A DNA stretch of 64,000 nt from Kozakia baliensis (GCF_001787335.1 NZ_CP014674.1:1902501-1966500); one strand, 5' to 3'. Shown: positions 44,342 through 54,079, counted from the first letter of the stretch. A program made the numbers and translations. The notes: generated from the sequence alone by a model not told the origin.

Positions 44342-45148
44342 ATGACCATGCCGACAGCCTGGCTTCCCGATCGCGCCGTGATCGCCGTTTCCGGCGCGGA
44401 TCGTGTCAGCTTCCTACAGGGGCTGGTTTCCAACGATGTCGCCCAAGCCGAGCCTGGGCACGCTGTCTGGGCAGGCTTTCTGACGCCTCAAGGGCGCTAC
44501 TTGTCAGACTTCTTTATCGTTGCCGAACCGGAGCGCATTTTGCTGGATGTCGCGCGCGGACAGGCGGAAATGCTGGCCTCGCGCCTTTCACGCTTTCGCC
44601 TGCGGGCAGATGTGCAGCTTAGCGTGACGGATTTGGGCGTAGAAGCCGGGTGGGGCGATGCCGCCATGCCTGAAGGAGCGTTCGCCGATCCACGCCTTGC
44701 CGAGGCAGGCTGGCGCTTATGCGCACCGCCTCCCGCAACACCCGATGAGGACGATGCACGCGCTTACGATTCGCATCGGCTGAAGCTGGGCCTCCCGGAT
44801 GCCGTAGATTACGAGCCGGAAAAGACGCTGCTTTTGGAAGCGAATTTCGATTGGCTCAATGGCGTTTCTTGGAAAAAAGGCTGCTACATGGGCCAGGAAT
44901 TGACGGCCCGCACACATTATCGCGGCCTAGTGAAAAAGCGCCTCGTGCCGGTCCATGCCGATACAGTCTTGCCGGGTTTCAATTCGCCGATAACGGTGGA
45001 TGGCAAGGAAGTGGGTACGTTGCGCTCGGCACAAGGGCAAATCGGGCTGGCCTTTCTGCGCCGCGAAGCATGGGATAAGCCTTTGCTGTGCGACGACGTA
45101 GCGCTCCAGGCCCGCCTGCCCGACTGGTTCAAAGAGGAAACGCCATGA
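44342..45148 (+). CDS. ygfZ: Folate-binding YgfZ/GcvT-like protein
   Basis: 268 residues with GAGAGAA upstream of the ATG. The diagnostic motif KKGCYMGQELTART (K-G-C-Y-x-G-Q-E) is present near residue 180, with the N-terminal GADRVSFLQGLVSNDV fold of the GcvT-like folate domain. YgfZ helps assemble or repair iron-sulphur clusters in a folate-dependent way. It overlaps hisI by four bases (ATGA). Nine bases separate it from mntH. Confidence 0.93.
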   Translation: MTMPTAWLPDRAVIAVSGADRVSFLQGLVSNDVAQAEPGHAVWAGFLTPQGRYLSDFFIVAEPERILLDVARGQAEMLASRLSRFRLRADVQLSVTDLGVEAGWGDAAMPEGAFADPRLAEAGWRLCAPPPATPDEDDARAYDSHRLKLGLPDAVDYEPEKTLLLEANFDWLNGVSWKKGCYMGQELTARTHYRGLVKKRLVPVHADTVLPGFNSPITVDGKEVGTLRSAQGQIGLAFLRREAWDKPLLCDDVALQARLPDWFKEETP

Positions 45149-45570
45149 CGTCCTATCAAGCGCCCGATGCTTCGACGATCGATAAGATTTTGGACCACGC
45201 ACATTTCGACGCGCAGGGTCTGGTCGCCGCGATCGCGCAATCCGCCGAAGCGGACGGCGCAGTTTTGATGATGGCGTGGATGAACCGGGAAGCACTGCGC
45301 GAGACGTTAGCCACCGGCAAGGTCTGCTATTATTCGCGCAGCCGCCAGCAGCTTTGGCGCAAAGGCGAGACATCCGGCCAACGGCAGGAACTGGTCTCGG
45401 CGCGGCTGGATTGCGACGGAGACGCCGTTTTATTGCTGGTGCGGCAAACGGGTGTCGCCTGCCACACCGGGCGGCGAAGCTGCTTCTATCACGAAGTCGT
45501 CCCGGAAGGACTACGCGACACCGAAGCGCCGCGCATCTCGCCCGAGGCGCTCTACGCGAAACACGTCTAA
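45145..45570 (+). CDS. hisI: Phosphoribosyl-AMP cyclohydrolase
   Basis: 141 residues from the ATG that overlaps the ygfZ stop. The zinc and magnesium motifs RLDCDGDAVLLLV and VACHTGRRSCFY (cysteines that bind zinc) and WMNREALRETLATGKVCYYSRSR are typical HisI. It opens the adenine ring of phosphoribosyl-AMP in the third step of histidine synthesis. It lacks the C-terminal HisE domain of the enterobacterial bifunctional protein. No other his gene is nearby. Confidence 0.95.
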   Translation: MTSYQAPDASTIDKILDHAHFDAQGLVAAIAQSAEADGAVLMMAWMNREALRETLATGKVCYYSRSRQQLWRKGETSGQRQELVSARLDCDGDAVLLLVRQTGVACHTGRRSCFYHEVVPEGLRDTEAPRISPEALYAKHV

Positions 45571-45578
45571 GGGCGTTT

Positions 45579-46790
45579 CTAAGCGGGTTGTTGCTCCGCC
45601 TGGCGTTGCTGCGATTCATTGAGCAGACGCATGGCGGCGGTTGCGGCGGCGGCGGCAGGCGTGCCGTCATGCGCCGGATCGGGCGCGGGCATAAGTTGCG
45701 ACAGAATTTCCTTGAAAGCACTTCGCTGTGCGTTCGCAGTCTCCGGATCGAGCAGCAGTGTAGAAACCTCATCCGCCAGAACGCGCGGACGGCATTTCTC
45801 CTGCAATAATTCCGGCACGATCTGTTTGCCCGCTAGCAAATTGACCATCGCGACATAGGGCACGCGGATTAGACGACGGGCGATGGCGGCCGTGATGGGG
45901 TTAACGCGATAGGCGACCGCCATCGGCACACCCGCCAAAGCGAGTTCAAGTGTGGACGTGCCGGATTTGGTCAAAGCCGCCCCAGCCGCAGCGAAGGCAT
46001 CGTGCTTATCGTGGAAATCGGTAATGATGTGCGCCTGGATCGGCCATTTCGCGACCTTTTCGCGCACGGAAGCGGCGACAATGGGCGAGATCGGGATGAC
46101 AGGGCAGATATTAGGGATACGCTCGCGCAGAAGCGTTAGCATTTTGCCGTAGATCGGCAGGAGGCGGGGTATTTCCGAACGGCGGCTGCCGGGCATCAGC
46201 ACCACGATCGGCGCGTCGGGCGCGATGTTGTGTCGCTGGCGGAAGCGCTTGGCATTACCACGATCCGCCCCCGATTGCAGCACCGGGTGGCCGACGAAAC
46301 GCGCACTGACCCCACGTTCGGCAAACCACTCGGCCTCGAACGGCAGCAGGCACAGCAATTCGTCCCAGAGATCGGGAAAGGAGTGCACGCGTTTCTCACG
46401 CCAAGCCCAAACTTGGGGGCCGACATAATGAATGCGCGGCACGTCGAGATGGCGAATGCGCTTGAGCACGCGCAGAGCGAAGCCGGGGCTATCGATCGTA
46501 ATAATCAAATCCGGCTGCCGCAGGGTAATGTCGTTGATCGTCTCGTTGAGACGTTGCGACAGGCGGCGGAGTTTGGGAAGAATTTCCACCAACCCCATCA
46601 CCGCCAGTTCCTGCATTGGGAACAGGCTGCTCAGCCCCAGCGCTTCCATGCGCGGGCCGCCGATGCCGACGAACACCAAATGGGGATCGATGGCATGCAT
46701 GGCCTGCATCAAACGCGCACCGAGCACGTCGCCGCTCGCTTCCCCGGCCAAGAGCCAGACGACGCGCGGCGGGGGAAGATTAAGCGGCAT
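45579..46790 (-). CDS. lpxB: Lipid A disaccharide synthase
   Basis: 403 residues, a GT-B glycosyltransferase (family 19). The N-terminal WLLAGEASGDVLGARLM and the segment GFALRVLKRIRHLDVPRIHYVGPQVWAW with VGHPVLQSGADRG are conserved LpxB blocks. It joins UDP-diacylglucosamine and lipid X to form the beta-1,6 disaccharide of lipid A at the inner membrane. Here it is convergent with hisI and separated from the usual lpxD-fabZ-lpxA genes. The pheT gene ends seven bases upstream of its start. Confidence 0.95.
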   Translation of the reverse strand: MPLNLPPPRVVWLLAGEASGDVLGARLMQAMHAIDPHLVFVGIGGPRMEALGLSSLFPMQELAVMGLVEILPKLRRLSQRLNETINDITLRQPDLIITIDSPGFALRVLKRIRHLDVPRIHYVGPQVWAWREKRVHSFPDLWDELLCLLPFEAEWFAERGVSARFVGHPVLQSGADRGNAKRFRQRHNIAPDAPIVVLMPGSRRSEIPRLLPIYGKMLTLLRERIPNICPVIPISPIVAASVREKVAKWPIQAHIITDFHDKHDAFAAAGAALTKSGTSTLELALAGVPMAVAYRVNPITAAIARRLIRVPYVAMVNLLAGKQIVPELLQEKCRPRVLADEVSTLLLDPETANAQRSAFKEILSQLMPAPDPAHDGTPAAAAATAAMRLLNESQQRQAEQQPA

Positions 46791-46796
46791 GGTGTT

Positions 46797-49259
46797 TCAG
46801 CGCCTCAAAGTTGCGCCCGTGGCTTTGGCGACCGCGGCGACGATTTTTTCCGATACTGCGTCGATTTCAGCATCCGTCAAGCTGGCTTGCACAGGTTGAA
46901 GCACAACCTCGATACCGAGCGAGCGCACGCCTTCTTCCAGCGGTGCGCCGGTATAGACGTCGAACAAGCGCACATCCGTAATGAGGTTACGTTCGGCACC
47001 ACGCGCGGCGCGCAGAACGCTTTGCGCTTCGACTTCCGGGCCGACTAAGAAGGCGAAATCGCGGTGCACCGGTTGGAACGGCGAGAGCTTCGGCGCTTGA
47101 CGGCGGCGGTTTTTCGGCAGCGGCACGTCGTCCAGATAGAGTTCGAACGCGACCAACGTGCCGTCGATACCCATATCCCGCGCGACGCTCGGATGCAGTT
47201 CGCCGAACGCGCCGAGCACGTTTTTGGGCCCCTGCCGCACCAAGCCGGAACGGCCCGGATGGTAATGAGAAGGCGCATCCGCCGTAACCATCAACGCTTC
47301 CGCCGGAACGCGCAGAGCGTCGAGCGCCGCCGTGAGATCGGCCTTGGCATCCCACACGCTCATGCCATGCGCGGCAACGCCGGGCCAACGTGGCGTGGAG
47401 CCGCCGCGCAGGCCTGCGAGGATGAAGGACTGCCCTTGCGGCCCGAAAGCCGGACCGATTTCGAACAAGGCCGCATCTTCATAACCGCGCGCGGCATTGC
47501 GCTGCCAGGCGCGAACCAGATTGACCAATGGCGTGGGGCGAAGCTGGTTGAGATCGGAGGCGATCGGGTTAAGCAAACGCAGGCTTTCCATAGCCTGGCC
47601 AAACAGTGTGGCGTCCTGATGTGAGACGAAGGAAAAGCCGACCGTTTCCGTCAAGCCGCGACCAGCGCAGAGACGGCGCAACACACCATGCCGAGCCTGA
47701 CGCATATCGAGCGCAGGCGCAGGCACGACGTTCGCCATGGGAAGCGGCTGCGGAGGAATGGCGTCCAACCCATATAAGCGCAGAACTTCTTCCAGCAGAT
47801 CGCATTCGGCTTCTATCGCGTGCACTTCCGCCGCCGCGTTGGTGGCGCGGTCCGGGTCTAGATGAGGCGCTTGATCCAGCACTACGCCGGTGGCGACATC
47901 GTTACGCCAGGAAGGCACGGCGAATCGGGCGCGGTCTTCATCTCGTTCGAGCACGGCAAAGCCGAGATGCTCCAGCGAGCGCACGGCATCGTCCGGATCG
48001 ATCTTCACACCACCCAGCGTCTCGATCCGCTCGAAACGCAGCCAAGCGTCGCGCTGCCAGTTCGGAACTTCGCCCGCGCTGACGATTTCGCTCGCCTCGC
48101 CACCACAAAGATCCAGGATCATGCCGGTCGCGGCTTCCAGACCCGACAAAGCCAGAGCCGGATCGACTCCGCGTTCGAAGCGTTGGCGCGCATCGGTATG
48201 GATGCCGAGGCGGCGTCCGGCCAGGGCAATGCGCACGGCGTCGAACAGAGCGGATTCGACGAACACGTCCGTTGTGTGTTCCGTCACGCTGCTGCCCTCT
48301 CCGCCGACGATACCGGCTAAGGACTGAACGCCCGCATTATCGACAATCACGAGATCATCCGTACCGAGAACGTGATCGTTACCGTCTAACCCATGGAAGG
48401 TTTCGCGCGCCGCACGGGTGAGCGTTAGAGTATCACCGCTGAGTTTCGCAGCATCGAACACATGAAGCGGACGGCCCAAATCGAAAGTCAGGTAATTAGT
48501 GACGTCCACCAGAGCCGAGATCGGTTTGACGCCGACTGCTTCCAGGCGGCGGCGGAGCCAATCGGGGCTGGGGCGGTTCCGCACGCCACGAATCAACCGC
48601 CCGACGACGTAGGGACAGGCTTGGGAGTAATCGATCTTCCACTGGATAGGAGACGGAAAATCGCCCTCTACCGTATCGACCAGCCAGGGTTTGAGATGGC
48701 CGATGCCTCCAGCGGCGAGATCACGCGCGATGCCGCGAATGCTGAGCGCATCACCTCGGTTGGGCGTGATGGCGATCTCCACCACGGGATCGTCCAGCTT
48801 AGCGAAATCGGCGTAGGGCTGGCCGAGCACCACGTTTTCCGGCAACTCGGCGATGCCGTCCGACTCCTCGCCCAAGCCGAGTTCGCGCAGGGAGCAAAGC
48901 ATCCCGCCGCTTTCCTGGCCGCGGATTTTTCCGGCTTTGATGGTGATGTCGCTGCCAGGAATGTAAGTGCCGGGCGGAGCGAAAATGACATGCAGGCCCG
49001 CACGGGCGTTAGGCGCACCGCAGACGACCTGAACGCGTTCGTAATCACCGCCTGCCGCGACCGTGCAAACCTGGAGGCGATCGGCGTCCGGATGCCGGTG
49101 GGCTTCGAGGATCTTACCGACTCGAAAGCCTTTGAGCTTATCGGCCGGGTTATGGATGCTTTCGACTTCCAAGCCGATCATGTTCAGCTTGGCGGTGATG
49201 TCATCCAAGGAAGCTGTGAAATCGAGATGCTCGCGCAGCCAGGAGAGAGTGAATTTCAT
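46797..49259 (-). CDS. pheT: Phenylalanyl-tRNA synthetase beta subunit
   Basis: 820 residues, typical for the bacterial beta subunit. The N-terminal KFTLSWLREHLDF, the tRNA-binding domain (~40-150, with KIRGQESGGMLCSLRELGLGEESDGI), the B5 and catalytic-like central domains, and the C-terminal ferredoxin-fold anticodon-binding domain (FQPVHRDFAFLVG) are all present in order. It pairs with PheS as an alpha2-beta2 enzyme that charges tRNA-Phe. Located four bases after pheS. Confidence 0.96.
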   Translation of the reverse strand: MKFTLSWLREHLDFTASLDDITAKLNMIGLEVESIHNPADKLKGFRVGKILEAHRHPDADRLQVCTVAAGGDYERVQVVCGAPNARAGLHVIFAPPGTYIPGSDITIKAGKIRGQESGGMLCSLRELGLGEESDGIAELPENVVLGQPYADFAKLDDPVVEIAITPNRGDALSIRGIARDLAAGGIGHLKPWLVDTVEGDFPSPIQWKIDYSQACPYVVGRLIRGVRNRPSPDWLRRRLEAVGVKPISALVDVTNYLTFDLGRPLHVFDAAKLSGDTLTLTRAARETFHGLDGNDHVLGTDDLVIVDNAGVQSLAGIVGGEGSSVTEHTTDVFVESALFDAVRIALAGRRLGIHTDARQRFERGVDPALALSGLEAATGMILDLCGGEASEIVSAGEVPNWQRDAWLRFERIETLGGVKIDPDDAVRSLEHLGFAVLERDEDRARFAVPSWRNDVATGVVLDQAPHLDPDRATNAAAEVHAIEAECDLLEEVLRLYGLDAIPPQPLPMANVVPAPALDMRQARHGVLRRLCAGRGLTETVGFSFVSHQDATLFGQAMESLRLLNPIASDLNQLRPTPLVNLVRAWQRNAARGYEDAALFEIGPAFGPQGQSFILAGLRGGSTPRWPGVAAHGMSVWDAKADLTAALDALRVPAEALMVTADAPSHYHPGRSGLVRQGPKNVLGAFGELHPSVARDMGIDGTLVAFELYLDDVPLPKNRRRQAPKLSPFQPVHRDFAFLVGPEVEAQSVLRAARGAERNLITDVRLFDVYTGAPLEEGVRSLGIEVVLQPVQASLTDAEIDAVSEKIVAAVAKATGATLRR

Positions 49260-49263
49260 GATT

Positions 49264-50334
49264 TCAGACCCCTTCCGCCAGGCTAACCGAGGATAATGAT
49301 GAGAATCCGTAATGGCGCAGCCACCGCAGATCGCTTTCGTAGAAGGAGCGCAAATCCGGGATGCCGTTCTTGAGCATCGTCAGACGCTCCACGCCCATGC
49401 CGAACGCGAAACCCTGCCATACGGCAGGATCAAGCCCGCAATTGGCCAAAACGCGCGGATGGACCATGCCAGACCCCAAGACTTCGAGCCAATCGCCCCC
49501 TTCCCCGATCTCGCCGGTTTGGCGGGACCAGCCGATATCAACTTCCATGGAGGGCTCGGTGAAGGGGAAATAGGAAGCGCGGAAACGTACCGGGAGATGC
49601 GGCTTGTCGAAAAAAACGCGCAAGAATTCGATGAGGCAGCCTTTGAGGTGGCCGAGAGTGATGTTTTTATCGATCACCAGCCCTTCGCATTGGTGGAACA
49701 TCGGCGAATGGGTGGCGTCATGATCCGCGCGATAGGTGCGGCCCGGCGCGATAATGCGAATCGGCGGCTCTTGGGTGAGCATGGTGCGAATCTGCACGCC
49801 GGAGGTCTGAGTGCGCAGTACGCGCTCTACTTGGCCATCCTGACCGGGGGGAAGATAGAACGTATCGTGCTCGGTACGGGCGGGGTGATGATCGGGCGTG
49901 TTAAGCGCCGAGAAATTATGCCACTGACTTTCGATGTCCGGCCCTTCGGCGAAGGAAAAGCCCATCGCGCCGAAGATAGCCGTCATTTCCTCGACCGTGC
50001 GGCCGATCGGATGCAGCAGGCCCAACTCTGAAATCGGCGCAGGCATGGTGACGTCCACGCGCTCTTTTTCCAGGCGCGCCCGCAGAACGGCATCGACAAT
50101 TTCCTGCCCGCGCGCATCAATCAATCCACCGAGTTCGTCACGCAGGCGATTGAGGGCTTGTCCGCGTTCTCGGCGTTCTTCCGGGCTCATGCGGCCCAGT
50201 TCCTTGAGCAGTTTGGTCAGACGACCGGACTTGCCCAGAGTGCCGACGCGCACGGCGTCCCATGCGGCGTGATCTTGCGCTTGCGCCAAGGCTGCCAGAG
50301 TTTCGCTTTTCAGCGCTTCGAGATCGTCGCCCAT
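49264..50334 (-). CDS. pheS: Phenylalanyl-tRNA synthetase alpha subunit
   Basis: 356 residues from ATG 50334; a longer reading to 50490 would overlap the rplT gene and is unlikely. The coiled-coil tRNA-binding N-terminus is followed by the class II catalytic core with FNALNTPDHHPARTEHDTFYL (motif 2 region), and GRTYRADHDATHSPMFHQCEG and MGVERLTMLKNGIPDLR (motif 3). A hairpin with a T-run lies just upstream, in the position of a pheST attenuator. Adjacent to pheT with a four-base gap. Confidence 0.96.
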   Translation of the reverse strand: MGDDLEALKSETLAALAQAQDHAAWDAVRVGTLGKSGRLTKLLKELGRMSPEERRERGQALNRLRDELGGLIDARGQEIVDAVLRARLEKERVDVTMPAPISELGLLHPIGRTVEEMTAIFGAMGFSFAEGPDIESQWHNFSALNTPDHHPARTEHDTFYLPPGQDGQVERVLRTQTSGVQIRTMLTQEPPIRIIAPGRTYRADHDATHSPMFHQCEGLVIDKNITLGHLKGCLIEFLRVFFDKPHLPVRFRASYFPFTEPSMEVDIGWSRQTGEIGEGGDWLEVLGSGMVHPRVLANCGLDPAVWQGFAFGMGVERLTMLKNGIPDLRSFYESDLRWLRHYGFSSLSSVSLAEGV

Positions 50335-50355
50335 CGCCTGCCTGCTATCTGTCGT

Positions 50356-50397
50356 AAAAAAAGAAAACGGGCCGCCCTGATACAGGACGACCCGTTT
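50356..50397 (-). terminator. Terminator/attenuator upstream of pheST
   Basis: On the minus strand a 14-base-pair stem (50365-50378 with 50384-50397; arms read AAACGGG...CCT with one G-T wobble pair) is followed by a T-run encoded by the A-run at 50356-50362. It lies between rplT and pheS, so it can end the ribosomal protein transcript or act as a phenylalanine attenuator. I did not find a clear Phe-rich leader peptide in the short space before it. Confidence 0.8.
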
Positions 50398-50422
50398 CCT
50401 ATCAAACCCGATCGGGCTGAAA

Positions 50423-50794
50423 TCAAGCCTTCGCCGGCTGTTCCAGCGCCTGCTGCGCCAGTTTGACGATTTCGCCGAAAGCAGCGGCATCGTCGAATGC
50501 GATGGCGGCGAGGACCTTACGGTCGATTTCGATACCCGCTTTCGCCAAACCGTTGATGAACTTGCTGTAGGTCAGGCCATGTTCACGCACGGCGGCGTTG
50601 ATACGCTGAATCCACAGAGCACGGAAATCGCGCTTCTTGTTGCGACGGTCGCGATACGCATAACGCAGAGCCTTTTCGAGGCGCTCGATCGCGATGCGAT
50701 AGTTTGTGGAGGACCGGCCGCGATAGCCTTTGGACTGGTCCAGAACTTTCTTATGACGGGCGTGCGTCGTTACGCCCCGCTTAACACGTGCCAT
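50423..50794 (-). CDS. rplT: 50S ribosomal protein L20
   Basis: 123 residues, very basic. The start [26 protein letters not shown] and the block [20 protein letters not shown] are the L20 signature. It binds 23S rRNA early in 50S assembly. It lies 11 bases after rpmI, the usual order; infC, often first, is not in the window. Confidence 0.98.
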   Translation of the reverse strand: MARVKRGVTTHARHKKVLDQSKGYRGRSSTNYRIAIERLEKALRYAYRDRRNKKRDFRALWIQRINAAVREHGLTYSKFINGLAKAGIEIDRKVLAAIAFDDAAAFGEIVKLAQQALEQPAKA

Positions 50795-50805
50795 TACCTA
50801 AATCC

Positions 50806-51009
50806 TTACGCCAGCCCGTAGGGGGCCCACTGCTTCACTGTCTTCGCATCCATGTCCGTCATGGTCTGCGGACCGCGATTGGTGCGCTTCATTTTTTGCG
50901 GACGGTTGATCAGGCCGTGGCGCTTGTTGCCGGGGCCGCAAGTCACCTTACCGGTCGCGGTGATCTTGAACCGCTTTTTGACCGAAGATTTCGTCTTCAT
51001 CTTGGGCAT
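50806..51009 (-). CDS. rpmI: 50S ribosomal protein L35
   Basis: 67 residues, basic, with [20 protein letters not shown] at the start, diagnostic of L35. Upstream is a 278-base gap to the divergent gcd gene; it probably holds the promoter and leader of rpmI-rplT, but I see no safe promoter or structured leader. Confidence 0.97.
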   Translation of the reverse strand: MPKMKTKSSVKKRFKITATGKVTCGPGNKRHGLINRPQKMKRTNRGPQTMTDMDAKTVKQWAPYGLA

Positions 51010-51287
51010 TTCGTTCTCCTTCTTTTCATTGTCCGACCCGCCGAAGCGGCTCCGACTTTGCGGCCGGGCATGCCCTTAATTCAGCCCGGGCGCGCACATG
51101 AAGGGGCGCTCATAGACGATGCGAAAGGGAGACTCAACCTTTTTCCAGCGGAAATGCAACGAATGGGCGGCAATACATGACGCATCGTGATGGTATCAAA
51201 ATGTGTCAACCTTGACGCTTCCAAAACTTTTATGGCCTTTCTCGCTTCTGAATTCCAGAATTCTGTCTTGGTCATTTAGGAAAATTA

Positions 51288-53714
51288 ATGAGCACGATCA
51301 TTCGGTCACGACCCTGGGTCGTTTTGACCGCCTTGATATTCGCCCTATGCGGCGTTTATCTCGCGGTTGGCGGGGCTTGGCTTCTCACCTATGGCGACAC
51401 GCCTTACTATCTTATCTGCGGCCTTGCGCTGCTGGGCGTCTCTTTTCTTGTCTGGCGCGGAAATCAGGCGGCATTATGGCTTTATACCGCCGTTATCCTT
51501 GGCTCTCTGATTTGGGCCATCGGTGAAGTCGGTATCGATTTCTGGTCCTTGGTGCCGCGTGGCGACATTATCGTCGTTCTCGGCATTTGGTTGCTGCTTC
51601 CTTTCGTCACCCGCCAAATTCCAGCTGGTCGCGCCGCAACGCTTCCCCTCGCCGCCAGCGTGGCTTTGGCGATCGTGGTGGTGATGGTCGCTTTCGTGCA
51701 AGACCCGAGCGACAAGGTAGGCAACCTGCCGACCGATAAGGTGGCCGATGCCGGGGCGGATGCCGCGCAAGTGCCGGATGGCGATTGGCACGCTTACGGA
51801 CGCACGCAGTTCGGCGACCGTTTCTCCCCGCTGAAACAGATCAATTCGGACAACGTGCATAAGCTTCAAACGGCTTGGACGCAGCGCACCGGCGATCTGA
51901 AGGGGCCGAACGATCCGGGCGAAGCTACCAACGAAGCGACGCCGGTAGCTGTGAACGGCACGCTCTATTTCTGCTCGCTGCACCAGAAGCTGTTCGCCGT
52001 CGATGGCGCGACGGGCAAGACGAAATGGGTGTTCGATCCGCACCTTTATATCAACCCAGGTTTCCAGCATCTGACGTGCCGTGGCGTGACCTACCATGAA
52101 TCCGATGCTTCGGCCGTGACCAGCGACGGCACGCCGGCTCCGGACGAGTGCCATCACCGCCTGTTCCTGCCGGTCAATGACGGACGTATGTTCGCGGTGG
52201 ATGCAGATAGCGGCAAGGTGTGCCCGAGCTTCGGCAATAATGGCGAGATTGATCTGCGCACGCCGCACATGCCTTATACGAAGGTGGGCGATTACGAGCC
52301 GACTTCGCCGCCGGTCGTGACCGATAAGATGATGATCATCTCCGGCGCCGTGACGGATAACGGTTCGGTCAAAGAGCCGTCCGGCGTGACGCGCGCTTTC
52401 GATCTGTTCACCGGCAAGTTGGTTTGGGTGTTCGACCCCTCCAATCCCGATCCGAACCAGATGCCGGGACCGGACCACAAATACGTTCCGAATTCACCCA
52501 ATTCCTGGATTACCTCTTCCTACGACGCCAATCTGGGGCTGATCTACATTCCGACTGGCGTGCAGACGCCTGACGAATGGGGCGGCAACCGCACGGCGGA
52601 TGCGGAACGCTATGCTTCCGGTGTCCTGGCGTTGCATGCCGATACCGGTAAGCTGGCCTGGTTCTATCAAACGGTTCATCATGATCTGTGGGACATGGAT
52701 CTGCCTTCGCAGATGAGCCTAGTGGACATCAAACAGCAGGACGGCACGGTCGTTCCGGCAATCTACGCACCAGCCAAGACAGGCAATATCTTCGTGCTGG
52801 ATCGTCGTGACGGGCATTTGATCGTTCCGGCTCCGGAGCAGGCGACGCCGCAGGGCGCGGCTCCTGGCGACCATGTCAGCCCGACTCAGCCTTTCTCGGC
52901 GTTGTCCTTGCGTCCGAAGGAATTGCTGACGGGTAAAGATACATGGGGCGGCACGGTTTTCGATCAGTTGATCTGCCGCATCGCTTTCCATCAGCTCGAT
53001 TATCGCGGCACGTTCACGCCGCCTTCGGAAAAAGGCACGCTCGTCTATCCTGGCAATCTGGGCATGTTCGAGTGGGGGGGCTTGGCCGTCGATCCGCAGC
53101 GCCAGATCGCCATCGCCAACCCGATCGCCCTGCCCTTCGTTTCCCAGCTTGTGCCGCGCGGTCCGCATAATCCGCTCTGGCCGGCGCAGAACGAAGTGCT
53201 TTCGCCGGGTGGTGAGGCAGGCATTCAGCACAATTACGGCGCGCCTTATGCCGTGGTGTTGAATCCGTTCCTAAACCCGCTCACCACGCGTCTCGGCTTC
53301 CCGATTCCGTGTAAGCGTCCGCCGTGGGGCTACATGGCCGGGATCGATCTGCGCACCAACAAGGTGATCTGGCAGCACCGCAACGGCACGCTGCGGGATA
53401 GCCTCTACAACAGCGCGCTGCCGATTCCGCTACCGCCGCTGAAGGCTGGCGTGCCGAGCCTGGGCGGACCGCTGACAACAGCGGGGAACGTGGCGTTCCT
53501 CACATCGACGCTGGATTTCTACATCCGCGCCTATGACGTCACGAACGGCAAGACGCTGTGGCAGGATCGCCTCCCTGCAGGCGGGCAGTCCACCCCGATG
53601 ACCTATACGGCGAACGGCAAGCAATATGTCGTCACCTATGCAGGTGGTCATGGCTCATTCGGCACGAAGATGGGCGACTATCTGGTGGCCTATGCGCTGC
53701 CGGATCAGCATTGA
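51288..53714 (+). CDS. gcd: Membrane-bound PQQ-dependent glucose dehydrogenase
   Basis: 808 residues from an ATG with AGGAAAA upstream. About five membrane segments occupy the first 140 residues, followed by the periplasmic eight-bladed PQQ propeller (W-motifs such as GDWHAYGRTQFGDRFSPL, WAYQTVHHDLWDMDLPSQ region, TPMTYTANGKQYVV). The enzyme oxidises D-glucose to gluconolactone at the outer face of the inner membrane and reduces ubiquinone, giving acetic acid bacteria their rapid gluconate formation. Ends in DYLVAYALPDQH. A strong terminator follows. It has its own promoter, in the 278-base gap before it. Confidence 0.96.
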   Translation: MSTIIRSRPWVVLTALIFALCGVYLAVGGAWLLTYGDTPYYLICGLALLGVSFLVWRGNQAALWLYTAVILGSLIWAIGEVGIDFWSLVPRGDIIVVLGIWLLLPFVTRQIPAGRAATLPLAASVALAIVVVMVAFVQDPSDKVGNLPTDKVADAGADAAQVPDGDWHAYGRTQFGDRFSPLKQINSDNVHKLQTAWTQRTGDLKGPNDPGEATNEATPVAVNGTLYFCSLHQKLFAVDGATGKTKWVFDPHLYINPGFQHLTCRGVTYHESDASAVTSDGTPAPDECHHRLFLPVNDGRMFAVDADSGKVCPSFGNNGEIDLRTPHMPYTKVGDYEPTSPPVVTDKMMIISGAVTDNGSVKEPSGVTRAFDLFTGKLVWVFDPSNPDPNQMPGPDHKYVPNSPNSWITSSYDANLGLIYIPTGVQTPDEWGGNRTADAERYASGVLALHADTGKLAWFYQTVHHDLWDMDLPSQMSLVDIKQQDGTVVPAIYAPAKTGNIFVLDRRDGHLIVPAPEQATPQGAAPGDHVSPTQPFSALSLRPKELLTGKDTWGGTVFDQLICRIAFHQLDYRGTFTPPSEKGTLVYPGNLGMFEWGGLAVDPQRQIAIANPIALPFVSQLVPRGPHNPLWPAQNEVLSPGGEAGIQHNYGAPYAVVLNPFLNPLTTRLGFPIPCKRPPWGYMAGIDLRTNKVIWQHRNGTLRDSLYNSALPIPLPPLKAGVPSLGGPLTTAGNVAFLTSTLDFYIRAYDVTNGKTLWQDRLPAGGQSTPMTYTANGKQYVVTYAGGHGSFGTKMGDYLVAYALPDQH

Positions 53715-53745
53715 TCGATGATGGTCTCCATCGTTTAAATCAAGG

Positions 53746-53774
53746 AAAAGGCCCGCTTCGTGCGGGCCTTTTTT
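53746..53774 (+). terminator. Rho-independent terminator of gcd
   Basis: An 11-base-pair stem AAAAGGCCCGC with GCGGGCCTTTT around a TTCGT loop, ending in six T. It lies 31 bases after the gcd stop. Confidence 0.9.
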
Positions 53775-53851
53775 CATGATGGTTCTTCTTGTCAGAAAAT
53801 AGTTTTTGTCAGAGTGTGGCCGGTATAATTCTACAAAGAAGAGGTTGCTCC

Positions 53852-54079
53852 ATGTTCCGCAAAATATCCGCCGCCGCCCTGGCTTTAGGCCTGCTCGCCA
53901 GCCCGATGGCTCATGCCAAATCCTGTCGTGACACCAAGGGGAAGTTCACGAAATGCGAGACGCCAAAGCCCGCGAAATGCCGCGATGCAAAAGGACGTTT
54001 CGTGAAATGCGATGCGGTGAAGCAAGGATCGCAGAAAGACGCCGCTCAGCCGAGCCCGAGCGGCGCCAACCCGACCTGA
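53852..54079 (+). CDS. Small secreted protein with two CRDxKGxFxKC repeats
   Basis: 75 residues from an ATG with GAAGAGG upstream. Residues 1-22 are a signal peptide ending in AHA. The mature part has two copies of the pattern C-R-D-x-K-G-x-F-x-K-C (residues 25-35 and 43-53), rich in lysine, then a low-complexity tail. The paired cysteines may form disulphides or bind a metal. I do not know a family. It follows the gcd terminator and overlaps nothing; it is convergent with sufE. Confidence 0.65.
   Translation: MFRKISAAALALGLLASPMAHAKSCRDTKGKFTKCETPKPAKCRDAKGRFVKCDAVKQGSQKDAAQPSPSGANPT

Noticed and set aside
48462-49286. Plus-strand frame opposite pheT
   Set aside because: Antisense of a conserved tRNA synthetase gene; no own signature.
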